From Ectothiorhodospiraceae bacterium (lineage in GTDB: Bacteria; Pseudomonadota; Gammaproteobacteria; Nitrococcales; Aquisalimonadaceae): DNA of 64,000 nt. Below the pieces are notes generated by a model. The model made no database searches and was not told where the DNA came from. It was given only the letters and a program-made list of their open reading frames with translations. The stretch spans positions 1-64,000 of the forward strand of contig JAFIFU010000001.1 in the NCBI GenBank assembly GCA_020831885.1, in the 5' to 3' direction. A program made the position numbers and the translations under genes. Positions 8,856 through 19,300 of the stretch are shown one piece after another (the first letter of the stretch is position 1; each line of letters begins with the position of its first letter).

Positions 8856-9932
8856 CTAACCCCTCCAGCCGACGATGCGTACCCGTTGCCCGTCCCGCAT
8901 GTCGATCGGGTTGGTGGCCAGGATCACGGCCCCCCGCTCCAGGCCCGAGAGTACCTCGGTCCAGTCTCCGCGGGTGACCCCCGGAACGATCATCCGTCGT
9001 TCCAGATGATCGAGCCGGACCACGTATACGTAGTGGCCTTCCGGGTGTTCTCCGATGGCCGCCGCGGGGACGGCAAGGGTGTCAGGGCGCCGGTCGACGG
9101 CCATCGCCACGCGGCCCAGGTAACCCGGTCGAACGCCGAGTTCGGCGGCATCCCCGGGCAGGGCGATCTCCACGGTCACCAGACGGCTGGCGCTGTCAGC
9201 CGCCGGGTGGATGCGCCGGATGCGGCCTTCCAGCGGATGCCCCGGCAGCGCGTCCAGGCTTACCGGCACGGGTTGTCCGGTCTCCAGATGGACCACGTCC
9301 AGCTCCGAAACCCCCAGGCGGATCATCAGGGTGTCCATGGCGGACAGCTCGAACACGGTCTCCTGGGCATGCACCGCTTCGCCAGGTTCGATGTGTCGGG
9401 CGGTGACCGTGGCGTCGCGGGGCGCAAGCACCCGGCCGAAGTTCACCCGGGTCTGCCACAAAGCCTGTTCGCTGTCCGCCACCTGTAGCTGGGCCAGCGC
9501 ACGCTGGTAATCGGCCGGACTGGTCACGCCGCGTTCCCGCAGTTCGGTTGCGCGCCGGTAGCTGATGCGTGCTTCCGTGGCCTGGGCACGGGCACGCTGC
9601 AGCTCCGCCTGTTCCTCGGAGACGTCCAGTTCGGCCAGGATGTCGCCGCGGTTGACCTGATCCCCCACGTCCACGTGGACCTGATCCACGGTGCCGCTGG
9701 TCCGGCTGGCCAGACGGATGCGTACACCCGCCTCCACCGTGCCGGAGGTGTTCAGGCTCCGGGACAGGTCCCGGGGCTGGACCTCCAGCGCCGCAATGGG
9801 CGTGGCGCCCGGCCCGTTCGTCGGGCCCGCCGCGTTGGCACCCTCCTGGTCCGCGCAGGCGGACAGGGACAGGGCGACACCCAGCGACAGGCTGCCGAGG
9901 GTGGAACGCCATATGGGAAGGGAACAGCGCAT
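8856..9932 (-). CDS. RND efflux periplasmic adaptor lipoprotein (membrane fusion protein)
   Basis: A 358-residue protein with a lipoprotein signal (LSLSAC, lipidated Cys26). A biotinyl-lipoyl-like hairpin follows: TSGTVDQVHVDVGDQVNRGDILAELD, a coiled-coil alpha-hairpin about residues 95-155, then the returning lipoyl half and beta-barrel domains. It links the inner-membrane RND pump (next gene) to an outer-membrane channel. No obvious Shine-Dalgarno precedes the ATG at 9932, so the start is set by the signal peptide. It is first in the leftward operon adaptor-pump-methyltransferase. Confidence 0.92.
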   Translation of the reverse strand: MRCSLPIWRSTLGSLSLGVALSLSACADQEGANAAGPTNGPGATPIAALEVQPRDLSRSLNTSGTVEAGVRIRLASRTSGTVDQVHVDVGDQVNRGDILAELDVSEEQAELQRARAQATEARISYRRATELRERGVTSPADYQRALAQLQVADSEQALWQTRVNFGRVLAPRDATVTARHIEPGEAVHAQETVFELSAMDTLMIRLGVSELDVVHLETGQPVPVSLDALPGHPLEGRIRRIHPAADSASRLVTVEIALPGDAAELGVRPGYLGRVAMAVDRRPDTLAVPAAAIGEHPEGHYVYVVRLDHLERRMIVPGVTRGDWTEVLSGLERGAVILATNPIDMRDGQRVRIVGWRG

Positions 9933-10014
9933 GCCACAAGCATATCAAGGGCGGCAGGCGGCGGATATCGCCAGCCCCGGCCAGGGGTTCGCCGCGCCTG
10001 CGGCGGTCCGGGGT

Positions 10015-11220
10015 TCAGGAGCCGATGAGGCGTTCGAAGATGCGGAACCCGGCGGCGTAGGTGCCGATGGCGGAGCCGATGGTGGCCAGCAGGAACACCA
10101 GCAGGGTCCGTGACACCCGGTTGCGCCACCAGCCGCGCAGCGTGGTGACGTCGGAGCGCAGATTCGCGAAGTGGCCCACGTTCGGACGGCGCATGGTCAT
10201 TTCCACCCCCGCGGCAACGAATCCGGCTCCGATGGTGGGGTTAAGCGAGGTGAACGGCGCGGCGATGAAGGTGGCGATGATGGTCACCGGATGGGCCAGC
10301 GCAATGGCGGCTCCAAGGGCGGAGAGGGCACCGTTGATCAGGAACCACTCGCCCACCAGTTGCATGCCCAGACCGGGGTTACGGCTGAAGCCGATGGCGA
10401 AACCGGTGAGTACCAGCGCGACGATCAGCCATGGAAAGTAGCGCAGCCACCGGCTTCTCGGTGGCAGATGCTCCAGGGCTTCCCGCTGCGGGCGCGGATC
10501 CCCGGGCTCTGCCCGCTGCAAATAATTGCTCAGACCCTTGAGATGGCCCGCACCGATCACCACCAGGACGTTGCGGTAGCCTTTGCCGGCGGTTTCCTCC
10601 CGCAGGCGCAGTGCCATGTACCGGTCCCGTTCGTCGATCAGCGGCCCGTACAATCTCTCCGAACGCTCGGCGAATTCGGTGAAGGTGGATTCAAGGACGT
10701 CGCCTTCCTTGAGGCGCTCGATCTCCTCCTGGCTCACCGTCTGGCGCGACAGCAGGCTGGCCAGCAGGCCGGAGACCAGGCCCATGCGTTGCCACCAGGG
10801 CACGTTGCGGTAGATGCGGCGCAGGGTGATGCCCACCTCCCGGTCCACCAGCATCACCGGCAGGTCCGCTTCTCTCGCCTCGCGAATGGCCGCCCGCATT
10901 TCCGCCCCCGGCTCGATGCCGGACTGCTCCGCCAGGCGTTGCTGGAACGCCCCCAGGGCCAGGCTGGCCGCCACCATGCCGGCCTTGCCACTGCGTACGA
11001 CCTCGAACAGGTCCATGCGGGCCATGGCATCCGGGTTGGTCATGGTCTGGTAACGGGTGGGGCAGAGCTCAATGGCGACCGCATCGAATTCACCGGAACG
11101 GATCAGCGCGCTGACCTCTTCCGCGCTCGCCCTGGAGACATGGGCGGTACCGAGCAGCGTGTAGCGGGTGCCGTCGATTTCGACGACCTGACGAGGGCCC
11201 TGGTTTGCCGGTTCGCTCAT
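10015..11220 (-). CDS. TraB/PrgY-family membrane protein (TraB domain)
   Basis: A 401-residue protein. The start is the ATG at 11220 with GGAGG seven bases upstream; a longer in-frame start at 11262 lacks such a site. The N-terminal TraB domain shows LLGTAHVSRASAEEV and AIELCPTRYQTM, and later VLVVIGAGHLKG with the conserved GxxH. The last 150 residues contain about four membrane helices. PrgY/TraB proteins in enterococci reduce pheromone activity, and the fold is related to GumN/Tiki peptidases; the role in proteobacteria is unknown. It is transcribed alone, divergent from mtfA, with 145 bases between them. Confidence 0.85.
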   Translation of the reverse strand: MSEPANQGPRQVVEIDGTRYTLLGTAHVSRASAEEVSALIRSGEFDAVAIELCPTRYQTMTNPDAMARMDLFEVVRSGKAGMVAASLALGAFQQRLAEQSGIEPGAEMRAAIREAREADLPVMLVDREVGITLRRIYRNVPWWQRMGLVSGLLASLLSRQTVSQEEIERLKEGDVLESTFTEFAERSERLYGPLIDERDRYMALRLREETAGKGYRNVLVVIGAGHLKGLSNYLQRAEPGDPRPQREALEHLPPRSRWLRYFPWLIVALVLTGFAIGFSRNPGLGMQLVGEWFLINGALSALGAAIALAHPVTIIATFIAAPFTSLNPTIGAGFVAAGVEMTMRRPNVGHFANLRSDVTTLRGWWRNRVSRTLLVFLLATIGSAIGTYAAGFRIFERLIGS

Positions 11221-11365
11221 GTGCCTCCGGGGGCTGGGTTCGGAAAAGGCCCGATTATCCACGAATGGGCAGGGCGGACCAAGGGAAGCGCATCGGGCTT
11301 GTGATGCGCTCAGTGGCAGAAGACACTTGTGATTCCCGATTGTTCGGTTTCAAGGGTGGGAACAC

Positions 11366-12145
11366 ATGCTCCGACGATTGCGGCAGTGGCGCCGGCGGCG
11401 TCTGCTGGAACGCCATGCCCTACCCGCGGCGGTGGTCGCCGAGATCTACGGGCAGTTGCCGGTGCTGGCCTCGCTGAACCCGTCGGAGCGGGAGCGCCTG
11501 GTGGAGCTTGCGACCCTGTTCCTGGCCGAGAAACGGGTGATCGGGGCCGGCGGCCTGGAGCCGGACCTGGGGATGGCGGTGACGGTGGCCCTGCAGGCCT
11601 GCCTGCCGGTGCTCAATCTGGGTCTGGACTGGTACCGGGGCTTCACCACCATCATCCTGTACCCGGGGGACTTCGTCGCCCGGCATCACTATCAGGATGA
11701 ACTGGGACTGGAGCACCTGGATGAGTTGCCCATGGTCGGCGAGGCCTGGGAAGGTGGTCCCGTGGTGCTGTCCTGGGCGGATGTGGCCGGGTCCGGCGAG
11801 TTGGACGGCTTTAACGTGGTGATCCACGAATTCGCCCATAAACTGGACATGTGCAACGGTGAGGCGAACGGTCATCCGCCCCTGCATGAGGGGATGAACC
11901 GGCAGGCCTGGACCCTGGCGTTGTCCGGGGCTTACGAGGCACTGTGCGAGACGCTGGATGCCGGCGAGGAGCCCGCCCTGGACCCGTACGCCGCCGAATC
12001 CCCCGCGGAGTTCTTTTCCGTGGTCAGTGAAGCCTTCTTCGAGCTCCCGGGGGGGCTGGCCGAGGTCTGCCCCGAGGTGTACCGCCAGTTGGTCCTGTTT
12101 TACCGCCAGGATCCGTGGCGGCGTCTGTCAGGCCGGCCCGTGTAG
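11366..12145 (+). CDS. mtfA: MtfA-type zinc-dependent peptidase (M90)
   Basis: A 259-residue cytoplasmic protein matching MtfA, the metallopeptidase that binds the Mlc (DgsA) repressor in E. coli and so influences the glucose phosphotransferase system. The zinc motif HEFAH is at about residues 154-158 (in VVIHEFAHKLDM), and the downstream glutamate lies in the block ESPAEFFSVVSEAFFE. N-terminal block LNPSERERLVELATLFLAEK is typical. Mlc itself is not visible here, so the regulatory target in this organism is unknown. Confidence 0.9.
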   Translation: MLRRLRQWRRRRLLERHALPAAVVAEIYGQLPVLASLNPSERERLVELATLFLAEKRVIGAGGLEPDLGMAVTVALQACLPVLNLGLDWYRGFTTIILYPGDFVARHHYQDELGLEHLDELPMVGEAWEGGPVVLSWADVAGSGELDGFNVVIHEFAHKLDMCNGEANGHPPLHEGMNRQAWTLALSGAYEALCETLDAGEEPALDPYAAESPAEFFSVVSEAFFELPGGLAEVCPEVYRQLVLFYRQDPWRRLSGRPV

Positions 12146-12172
12146 CAGGTTTCAGGTGGGTACGGCCCGGTT

Positions 12173-12775
12173 TCAGTCGCCGTTGTCCGGAGAGCCGCTT
12201 CCATTGCCACCGTTCCCCTGCTCCCCTTCGTCATCGTAGTCATCGGTCTCGTCCGGGCGGTCCGCGTCGTCCGCGATCGCCTCGGAACAGTCCGGGTCCA
12301 CGGTGAACTCCGCGCCGGAGTCCACCAGGATGCGGTCCTTCATATAACTGCGGCCGATCAGCATCTGGTATTGCAGGTTGCTGCGGTCGGCCAGGTTCAC
12401 ATCCACGCGGCGCAGGACGTTGCCGACGCAGAGCTCCATTTTGACCACCGGTCGACGGCTGGTGCCCGATGCGCTGCGAATGCGCACATTGCGTTCCACG
12501 GGCTTTTCAAAGGTATGCTTGTCACCGTCCCGGTTTTCCACAGTGAACCGGATCCATTCCTCGCCGTCGCGGTCGAAGCGCTCGTGGTCGGGTGCGTTCA
12601 GCGAGGAATTGTCGGCCCCGGTATCCAGTTTCGCCTGAATCGCCATTTCGGCGGAGGCCAGCTTGGCTTCCTCCAGCCAGCCCAGGATCTGGAGTTCCCG
12701 GTGGTCCGCCTTGAGAGCCGTTGCCAGGGGCAGCAGCAGGAACAGGATGGCGAGACGAGAGCACAGGTGCCGCAT
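12173..12775 (-). CDS. Secreted retropepsin-like protein (PF05618 'ATP-dependent zinc protease' family)
   Basis: A 200-residue protein with an N-terminal signal peptide (about residues 1-22, ending near ALKA) and the aspartic-protease-like motif LDTGADNSSL at about residue 49. A second conserved block, QYQMLIGRSYMKDRILVDSG, follows. The family is annotated as ATP-dependent zinc protease, but the fold is retropepsin-like, so the classic name is probably misleading. The last 35 residues are an Asp/Gly/Asn-rich acidic tail. It converges with mtfA (27-base gap) and diverges from the PrcB-like gene. Confidence 0.82.
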   Translation of the reverse strand: MRHLCSRLAILFLLLPLATALKADHRELQILGWLEEAKLASAEMAIQAKLDTGADNSSLNAPDHERFDRDGEEWIRFTVENRDGDKHTFEKPVERNVRIRSASGTSRRPVVKMELCVGNVLRRVDVNLADRSNLQYQMLIGRSYMKDRILVDSGAEFTVDPDCSEAIADDADRPDETDDYDDEGEQGNGGNGSGSPDNGD

Positions 12776-12791
12776 GCGGGGATTACTCCAG

Positions 12792-13259
12792 ATGACCTAT
12801 GACGTTGGGTATGGATGCGTAGCCAAGTCTAAGGGGACGTGGACGACGGTCAACAGTCGCCGCCTGGCGACGGTGATCGTGGCGATGGCACTTGCCGGTT
12901 GCGCCGCCGGTGAATCCGCACCGGTGGAGGTGGAACTACTGGAGCGGGGTGCGCACTGTGGTGCGGCGGAGCCCGGGTTGGCCTGGGAACGGGCTGATGG
13001 CGGCTGGCAGGTCCGACTGTCCATGGGCGAGCAACCCACCGGCGGTTTCGGGTTGGAGCTGGCCGACGCCCGGGCCGTCCAGCAGGACGGGGTCTGGGAG
13101 CTGCAGGTTCACTGGCGCGAGCCCGGGCCGGACGAGTTGGTCACGCAGGCGCTGACAAGGCCCTGCATGCTTCTGGCCGTTCCCTGGAGTGCTCCGGTGG
13201 CGCTGCGCGTGCTGGATCAGCGTGGTACGCAGCGATTGCCCCCGGCGGGGGGGCAATGA
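12792..13259 (+). CDS. PrcB-like lipoprotein (protease complex subunit PrcB family)
   Basis: About 155 residues. A lipobox LAGC gives Cys37 if the ATG at 12792 is used. The mature part resembles the PrcB C-terminal domain: QPTGGFGLELADARAVQQDG, then EPGPDELVTQALTRPCMLLAVP, the usual GG-tail and TQALT-P-C pattern. PrcB in spirochaetes is an accessory subunit of the dentilisin protease complex; here its partner is unknown. The chosen start has a poor Shine-Dalgarno and a long n-region, and leaves only 16 bases to the divergent gene, so the real start might be further in. It ends 28 bases before the convergent CHASE-PAS-GGDEF gene. Confidence 0.72.
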   Translation: MTYDVGYGCVAKSKGTWTTVNSRRLATVIVAMALAGCAAGESAPVEVELLERGAHCGAAEPGLAWERADGGWQVRLSMGEQPTGGFGLELADARAVQQDGVWELQVHWREPGPDELVTQALTRPCMLLAVPWSAPVALRVLDQRGTQRLPPAGGQ

Positions 13260-13287
13260 GCCTGTTCGCGGGTTCGCGGCCGGCGGG

Positions 13288-16167
13288 TCAGGCATGTTCG
13301 CCCTGGGCGCCCGGACCCGCTGCGTGGTGACTGCCGCCCGTGATCTTCGCCCGATACATGGCGGCGTCTGCTGCGGCGATGAGGGTTTCCGGTTCTCTGC
13401 CGTGATCCGGAAACAGACTGATCCCGATACTGGCCGTGACCTTGCATTCGTGCCCGCTTACGCGGACCGGCTGGGCTATCTGTTCCAGAATGGCGGTTGC
13501 CATGGTTTCCGCCGCCCGGGTGTCCACCGGCGATGTGAGCACAACCACGAACTCGTCGCCACCAAGACGGGCTACGGTGTCGGTTTCCCGGAGTCGGGCC
13601 GACAGGCGTTGGGCCAGTCGCCGCAGCACCCTATCGCCCACATGGTGGCCCAGGGAGTCGTTCACCGGCTTGAAATCGTCCAGGTCGATGAACAGGACAG
13701 CCAATTGGTGTGAGTCACGACGCGCCTGAGCGATGGCGACCGCCAGCCGGTCCATGAGCAGTGCCCGATTGGGAAGCCCCGTTAGCGGGTCGTGGGTGGC
13801 GTCGTGGCGCAGACGCGCTTCCTGTTGCTTACGACTGGAGATGTCGGCCAGCGTCAGCAGATAATGGCTCACCGCCCCGGCCTCGTCCCGAATGGTTGTC
13901 ACCGTCACCCAGGCCGGAAACCGGATGCCGTCGCGGCCGCGTGCCTGAAGTTCCCCCTGCCACCGGCCCCGACGGCCCAGGTGCTGCCAGGCCTCGTCAT
14001 CCAGGTGTTCCCAGGATTGTGTGCTGGTGAGCAGCGGGGCGGGGCGGCCGATCAGGTCTGAGGGTTGAAAGCCGGTCAGTTCGTAGTAAGCGGGATTGCA
14101 GCGGACCACGCGGCGGTAGGCATCGCTCACCAGCATGGCTTCCGAGGTGTGCTGGAATACGCTGGCGGCGAGGCGTTGCTGTTGTTCCGAGTGCTTTCGG
14201 TCGGTGATCTCCCGCTCCAGTACCAGGATGGTGGTCGTCCGGCCGGCTTCGCCGGGCTCCGGTATGGCCCGGCACTCGAAGAACAGCAGCCGGCCGTCCG
14301 GGGCCCGTTGACGGAAGTCGAACATGTGCATGCGTCCTTCCTGGAAAACCCGCCCGAGGCGCTGTTCCAGTTCCGCCGTCAGTGCCGGATCCTGGGTGAT
14401 GTCCGGTCGACGTCGGCCAAGCAGATCCGCCGCCCGCATGCCCGTGTACCGCTCCGCCACCGAGTTGGTGTACAGGATGCGCAGGTCCTGATCCAGCCGG
14501 GAGATCACGTCGGGCGAGTTCTCCACCAACGCTTCGTAGGCTGCTTCCCGTTCCCGCAGCGAGGCTTCGGTCTCCTTGCGTGCGGTAATGTTGAAAGCCA
14601 GCCACAGCACCGCCGGCCGCTCGCTGCCGAAGGCGTGCAATGGCACCACCCGGGCTTCGAACCATTGGGCATCCAGGGGTGGGGTGTCCGGCGTACCGCG
14701 GACCTCGTCCACGCGTAGCCGGTATTCGAACAGTTCCATGCTCCCGGACGTGAGGGTCGCATGGACCACCTGCATGAACTGATCCGCCAGGGGCGCGGGC
14801 AGGGTATCCCTCAGGTAACGCCCCACCAGGCCGTCGCTGTTGCTGTAGTGCTGGCTGTTACCGCCGATGACGTCCAGATAACGACCCTGATCATCAATGA
14901 TGAAGCCGATGTCCGGCATTGCCCGGATCAGCGCCTGGAGCCGGTCGCGGCTACGGCGAAGGGCTTGCTGCAAGGCCTTCTGCTCGGTCATGTCCGTGAC
15001 CGTGACCAGGGCTGCGGGACGGCCCTGCCAGTCCACCAGGTTCGCATTGATGCGGGCATGCAGTGGTGGTCCGCTGGGGCGGAGGATCTGAAGCTCGTAG
15101 GTGGCGCCGAAATTTTCCCCGCGCATCCTGGCCGCATGCCGCCTTTCCAGTTCCTCCCGGTATTCCGGTGCAATCAGTCCGCCAAAGGGTCGGCCGATCA
15201 GCCACGCCTCACTACGTTCGGTCATCTCGCATAAACGCGGGTTCACGTAGCGGAGCACGCCGTCCTGGGCGATGCAGACGCCGTCGTTGAGCTGCTCCAC
15301 CAGGGTCCGGTATTTTTCCTCGGAACGCCGTAGCGCCAGACCTTGCCCGGTGAGTCGCCATGCGCCCAGGCTGCCGGCAAGGGACAGGACCAGACCGAAA
15401 CCAAGCCAGTAGGGATGGCTGCTGGTGGATTGCCGGGGTCGGGCCGCCAGCTCCCAGGTGGCACCATGCAGGCGCACGTCCTGGCGCAGGGTGTCCTCCC
15501 GGAACAGCGCGCCATCGCCCAACAACACGGCATTGTCGTCAAGATTCCGCAGCGCCAGCTCCAGTCCGGAAGGGTTGTCCATCAACCCGGCGGCGGTGAA
15601 CAGGCTGTCCATGCGTACAATGGCCGTGACCAGTCCCCAATAGTGTTGTTCGCCGTTCCGTGTGATGAACACCGGTTCCCGGGTTGCGATTGCCGTGCCG
15701 CCCTGTACCAGTTCCACCGGTCCGGTGATGATCAGCCGGCGTTGCGCCATGGCGCGTTCCACCGCCGCCCGCTGACCCGGTTCACGGTTCAGATCCAGGC
15801 CGAGGGCCGCCTCGTTCCCCTCCAACGGATAGACGAAACGCACCACGTTGTCCGGCGCCACGGCGAAGTGGCGGGTGTGGGGGTTGTTCCGCAGCAGCGC
15901 CCGCGCCATGCGCAGCAAGCGCTCCTCCGGCAGTTCCGGATCACTGGCCACCAAGGCCGCAAGCCCGTGGGTGGCGTACATGGTGGTGTTCAGTTCGCTT
16001 TCCAGCTGGGCGCGGATCGTGGCCAGTTGCTGGATGTTCCGTGACTGCTGCTGATTGCGTTCCCAGGCGGTGACGACGTCGGTGACCGCCCAACTGGCAG
16101 CAATGCCCGCAAGCAGCGTAAAGCCTCCGGCCATCAGCGGCAGGTAGCGGGCGAGCGGGCTTGCCAT
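13288..16167 (-). CDS. CHASE-PAS-GGDEF diguanylate cyclase
   Basis: A 959-residue signalling protein. The start is the ATG at 16167 with AGGAGG upstream; it puts the first membrane helix at the N terminus. Order: transmembrane helix, periplasmic CHASE-type sensor (about residues 40-250, with DLNREPGQRAAVERA), second helix, four PAS/PAC blocks (about 285-800), and a GGDEF domain with intact GGDEF at about 869-873. The product-inhibition site RETD lies five residues before GGDEF, so synthesis of c-di-GMP with feedback control is expected. No EAL domain follows. Ligand of the CHASE domain unknown. Divergent from the large oxidoreductase gene. Confidence 0.92.
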   Translation of the reverse strand: MASPLARYLPLMAGGFTLLAGIAASWAVTDVVTAWERNQQQSRNIQQLATIRAQLESELNTTMYATHGLAALVASDPELPEERLLRMARALLRNNPHTRHFAVAPDNVVRFVYPLEGNEAALGLDLNREPGQRAAVERAMAQRRLIITGPVELVQGGTAIATREPVFITRNGEQHYWGLVTAIVRMDSLFTAAGLMDNPSGLELALRNLDDNAVLLGDGALFREDTLRQDVRLHGATWELAARPRQSTSSHPYWLGFGLVLSLAGSLGAWRLTGQGLALRRSEEKYRTLVEQLNDGVCIAQDGVLRYVNPRLCEMTERSEAWLIGRPFGGLIAPEYREELERRHAARMRGENFGATYELQILRPSGPPLHARINANLVDWQGRPAALVTVTDMTEQKALQQALRRSRDRLQALIRAMPDIGFIIDDQGRYLDVIGGNSQHYSNSDGLVGRYLRDTLPAPLADQFMQVVHATLTSGSMELFEYRLRVDEVRGTPDTPPLDAQWFEARVVPLHAFGSERPAVLWLAFNITARKETEASLREREAAYEALVENSPDVISRLDQDLRILYTNSVAERYTGMRAADLLGRRRPDITQDPALTAELEQRLGRVFQEGRMHMFDFRQRAPDGRLLFFECRAIPEPGEAGRTTTILVLEREITDRKHSEQQQRLAASVFQHTSEAMLVSDAYRRVVRCNPAYYELTGFQPSDLIGRPAPLLTSTQSWEHLDDEAWQHLGRRGRWQGELQARGRDGIRFPAWVTVTTIRDEAGAVSHYLLTLADISSRKQQEARLRHDATHDPLTGLPNRALLMDRLAVAIAQARRDSHQLAVLFIDLDDFKPVNDSLGHHVGDRVLRRLAQRLSARLRETDTVARLGGDEFVVVLTSPVDTRAAETMATAILEQIAQPVRVSGHECKVTASIGISLFPDHGREPETLIAAADAAMYRAKITGGSHHAAGPGAQGEHA

Positions 16168-16340
16168 GGGGGTTGAGCCTCCTGCTTCTATTCGGTGCTC
16201 CAGGTTCCGGAGCGCGGATATCAACCCTTCCGAGGGCTTGCTAAGCCTGGATGCGGTTACGCCCAGTCTACCCTCCAGATCATGGAGCTTTCTATCAGCG
16301 TGGGCGCGGGCCAGCGGCTGCGGCGGGAAGGAGAATGGCA

Positions 16341-19300
16341 ATGCCGGCCGAAACCCGAGTACTCTGTGGAGTCCATTCGAGAACAGGGTTTCGTTCAATC
16401 ATGCACCCGAGCACGCAACCCCCGTTGGCGGGTTTCCGCTTTGCAGAACTGTTCGATGCCGAGGGGCTCGCGCGCCTCGATCAGGCGTTCCTGGACTGGT
16501 TGCAGCGACAGGATGCCGAACTGACACAGCGCCTGCTGGACTACCGCCGCGCCTCAGTCCCGCCACCTCCCGGCGACACCAGCGCCCTGCTCCTGGCCCT
16601 GGCCCCGCAGTTGGAGGCGTGGACCGCCCGGCTGTTCGGCATCGAGGACGCGCTGCGTGTCGTTCACGAGGAAACCCTGGCGGACCAGGTTGTCTGGCAG
16701 TTCAAGCGTGAATGGGTGCAGAAGGCGGCCAAGAAACGACGCGATCCCGTGGGGGAGGACTGGGCGGCTCTGGATGACTGGTTACGTGAACAGCTTCAGG
16801 CCGAGGAACTGGATGCCCATGATCCCGAACGGGCGGTGGCGCTGTATGCATACCGCTTATCCCGCAGTGCGGAGGCCGGCGAAGCGGGGGATCGACTGAT
16901 GGATTGGTGCCGCCTGGCCTTGTCCCGGGAGGCCGGGCGAGCAGCGGTTGCGGGCTGGAGCAGTTTCCGCCTGCCGGAACGGATCGATCACGCCAATCTG
17001 GTCCCCATGGTGAAAGAGCCCGACGGAGCGGGCCGCCTGGTGGCGGAGCCGGGACTCCGGCGTCGGCGGGACGGTTTCGCGCTCACGGATGCCCGCATGA
17101 GCCGGCGTGAGGTTCAGGCCGAGGTGGATTACTGCGTTTACTGCCACGATCACGAAGGCGATTTCTGCTCCCGCGGGTTTCCGGAGAAGAAAAGGCAGCC
17201 GGAACTGGGGTTCAAGGTGGATCCACTGGGGGTGACGCTCACAGGCTGTCCGCTGGAGGAAAAGGTCTCCGAGATGCACCTGCTGAAGCGGGAGGGGCGC
17301 ATTATCGCCGCCCTGGCCATGATCATGGTGGACAACCCCATGGTGCCGGCCACCGGTCACCGCATCTGCAACGACTGCATGAAGGCCTGTATCTACCAGA
17401 AGCAGGATCCGGTCAACATCCCCCAGGTGGAGACCGCGGTGTTGTCCGAGGTGCTGGACCTGCCGTGGGGCGTGGAGATCTACGATCTGCTGACACGCTG
17501 GAACCCGCTGCGCCGGGAGCGCTACGTGATGCAGCCGTACAACGGCCGCAAAGTCCTGATCGCCGGCATGGGGCCGGCGGGTTTCACCATGGCCCACTAT
17601 CTGACGCTGGCCGGCTGTGCGGTGCTGGGCGTCGAAGGGCTCAAGGTGGAACCGCTGCCTGCGGGGCTTTTACGGGAGCCGATACGGGACTGGAGCAGCC
17701 TGGAAGAACCCCTGGACGAGCGGATTCTTCTGGGCTTCGGCGGGGTGGCGGAATACGGCATCACCGTCCGTTGGGACAAGAATTTCCTGAAACTGATCTA
17801 CCTGAGCCTTTTGCGCCGGCCCACGTTCCAGGTCAAGGGCGGCGTGCGCCTCGGCGGAACGGTGACCCTGGAGGATGCCTGGGAGCTGGGCTTCGACCAT
17901 GTCTGCATGGCCACCGGTGCCGGCTATCCGCGGGTTATTCCCATGGGCAACAGCCTGGCCCGGGGCATGCGGCAGGCCAACGATTTCCTGATGGCACTGC
18001 AGTTGACCGGCGCCGGCAAGGACACCTCCATCGCCAACCTTCAGGTCAGGCTGCCGGCGGTGGTCATCGGCGGCGGCCTGACCGGGGTGGATACCGCCAC
18101 CGAGGTGCAGGCCTATTACATTAAGCAGGTGGAGAAGACACTCCGGCGCTACGAGGTGCTCGCCGAGGGGCAGGGGGAGTCCGCCCTGCGCGCGGCGCTC
18201 TCGCCGGAGGATCTGGAAGTGCTGGACGAGTTCCTGGAGCACGGCCGCGCCGTCCGGGCGGAGCGTGAACGGGCGGAAGCCCGGGATGAGGCGCCCGACT
18301 TCATACCTCTGTTACACCGCTGGGGCGGGGTCACCATCGCCTACCGCAAGGGGATGAACGCGTCCCCGGCCTACACACGCAACCACGAGGAGTTGATCAA
18401 GGCCAGCGAGGAGGGGTTGTTCTACGCGGAGGGGCTGGATCCCATCCACGCGGTGCTGGATGCCGGCGGGCACGTGCGGGAACTCATATTCCGGCGCATG
18501 GAATGCCGGGAGGGGCGCTGGTTCGCCACCAGCCGGGAGGTGCGTCTGCCGGCGCGGGCGGTGTTCGTGGCTGCGGGCACGGTGCCGAACACCATCTACC
18601 AGCAGGAGCATCCCCAGGGGTTTGTCATGGATGGCAACCATTACCATCCCCACGTGGAGCACGATTACGGGCTGCAGCCGGTACGGGTGGCCGAGCATGT
18701 GAAGGCGCCGGAGTTCGGGCCGTTCACGTCTTACCAGCAGGCGGGCCGCCGGGTCACCTTCCTGGGTGATACCCATCCGGTGTTCAACGGCAGCGTGGTG
18801 AAGGCCATCGCGTCCAGCCGTCGCAGCTACCGGGAGATTCTCAAGGCCCTGCGTCATCTGCCCGAGCCGGATACGGATCCAGGCAGCTATCAGGCCTTCC
18901 GGGAGCGGATGGATTATCTGTTCGATGCGGTGGTGGAGGAGGTGAACCGGGATAACCCCGCCGTGGTGGAACTCTGGGTGCGGGCCCCGATGGCGGCCCG
19001 GAAATTCCGGCCGGGGCAGTTCTTCCGTTTCCAGACCTATGAAACCCTGTCGCCGGTGGTTGAGGGCACCCGGTTGCAGGTGCCGCTGATGACTGTCAGT
19101 GGCACCGGCCTGCGGGGAGACAGTATCCGCCTTATGGTGCTGCAGTGGGGGGCGGCCCCGCGGGTCGCGGGGCGGCTCCAGCCCGGTGATCCGCTGGTCC
19201 TGATGGGCCCAACCGGCGAACCCACACGGATTCCCGAAGGGGAGACGGTGCTCGTGGTGGCCGGCCGCTGGGGCGCGGCGGTCATGCACGACATCGGTAC

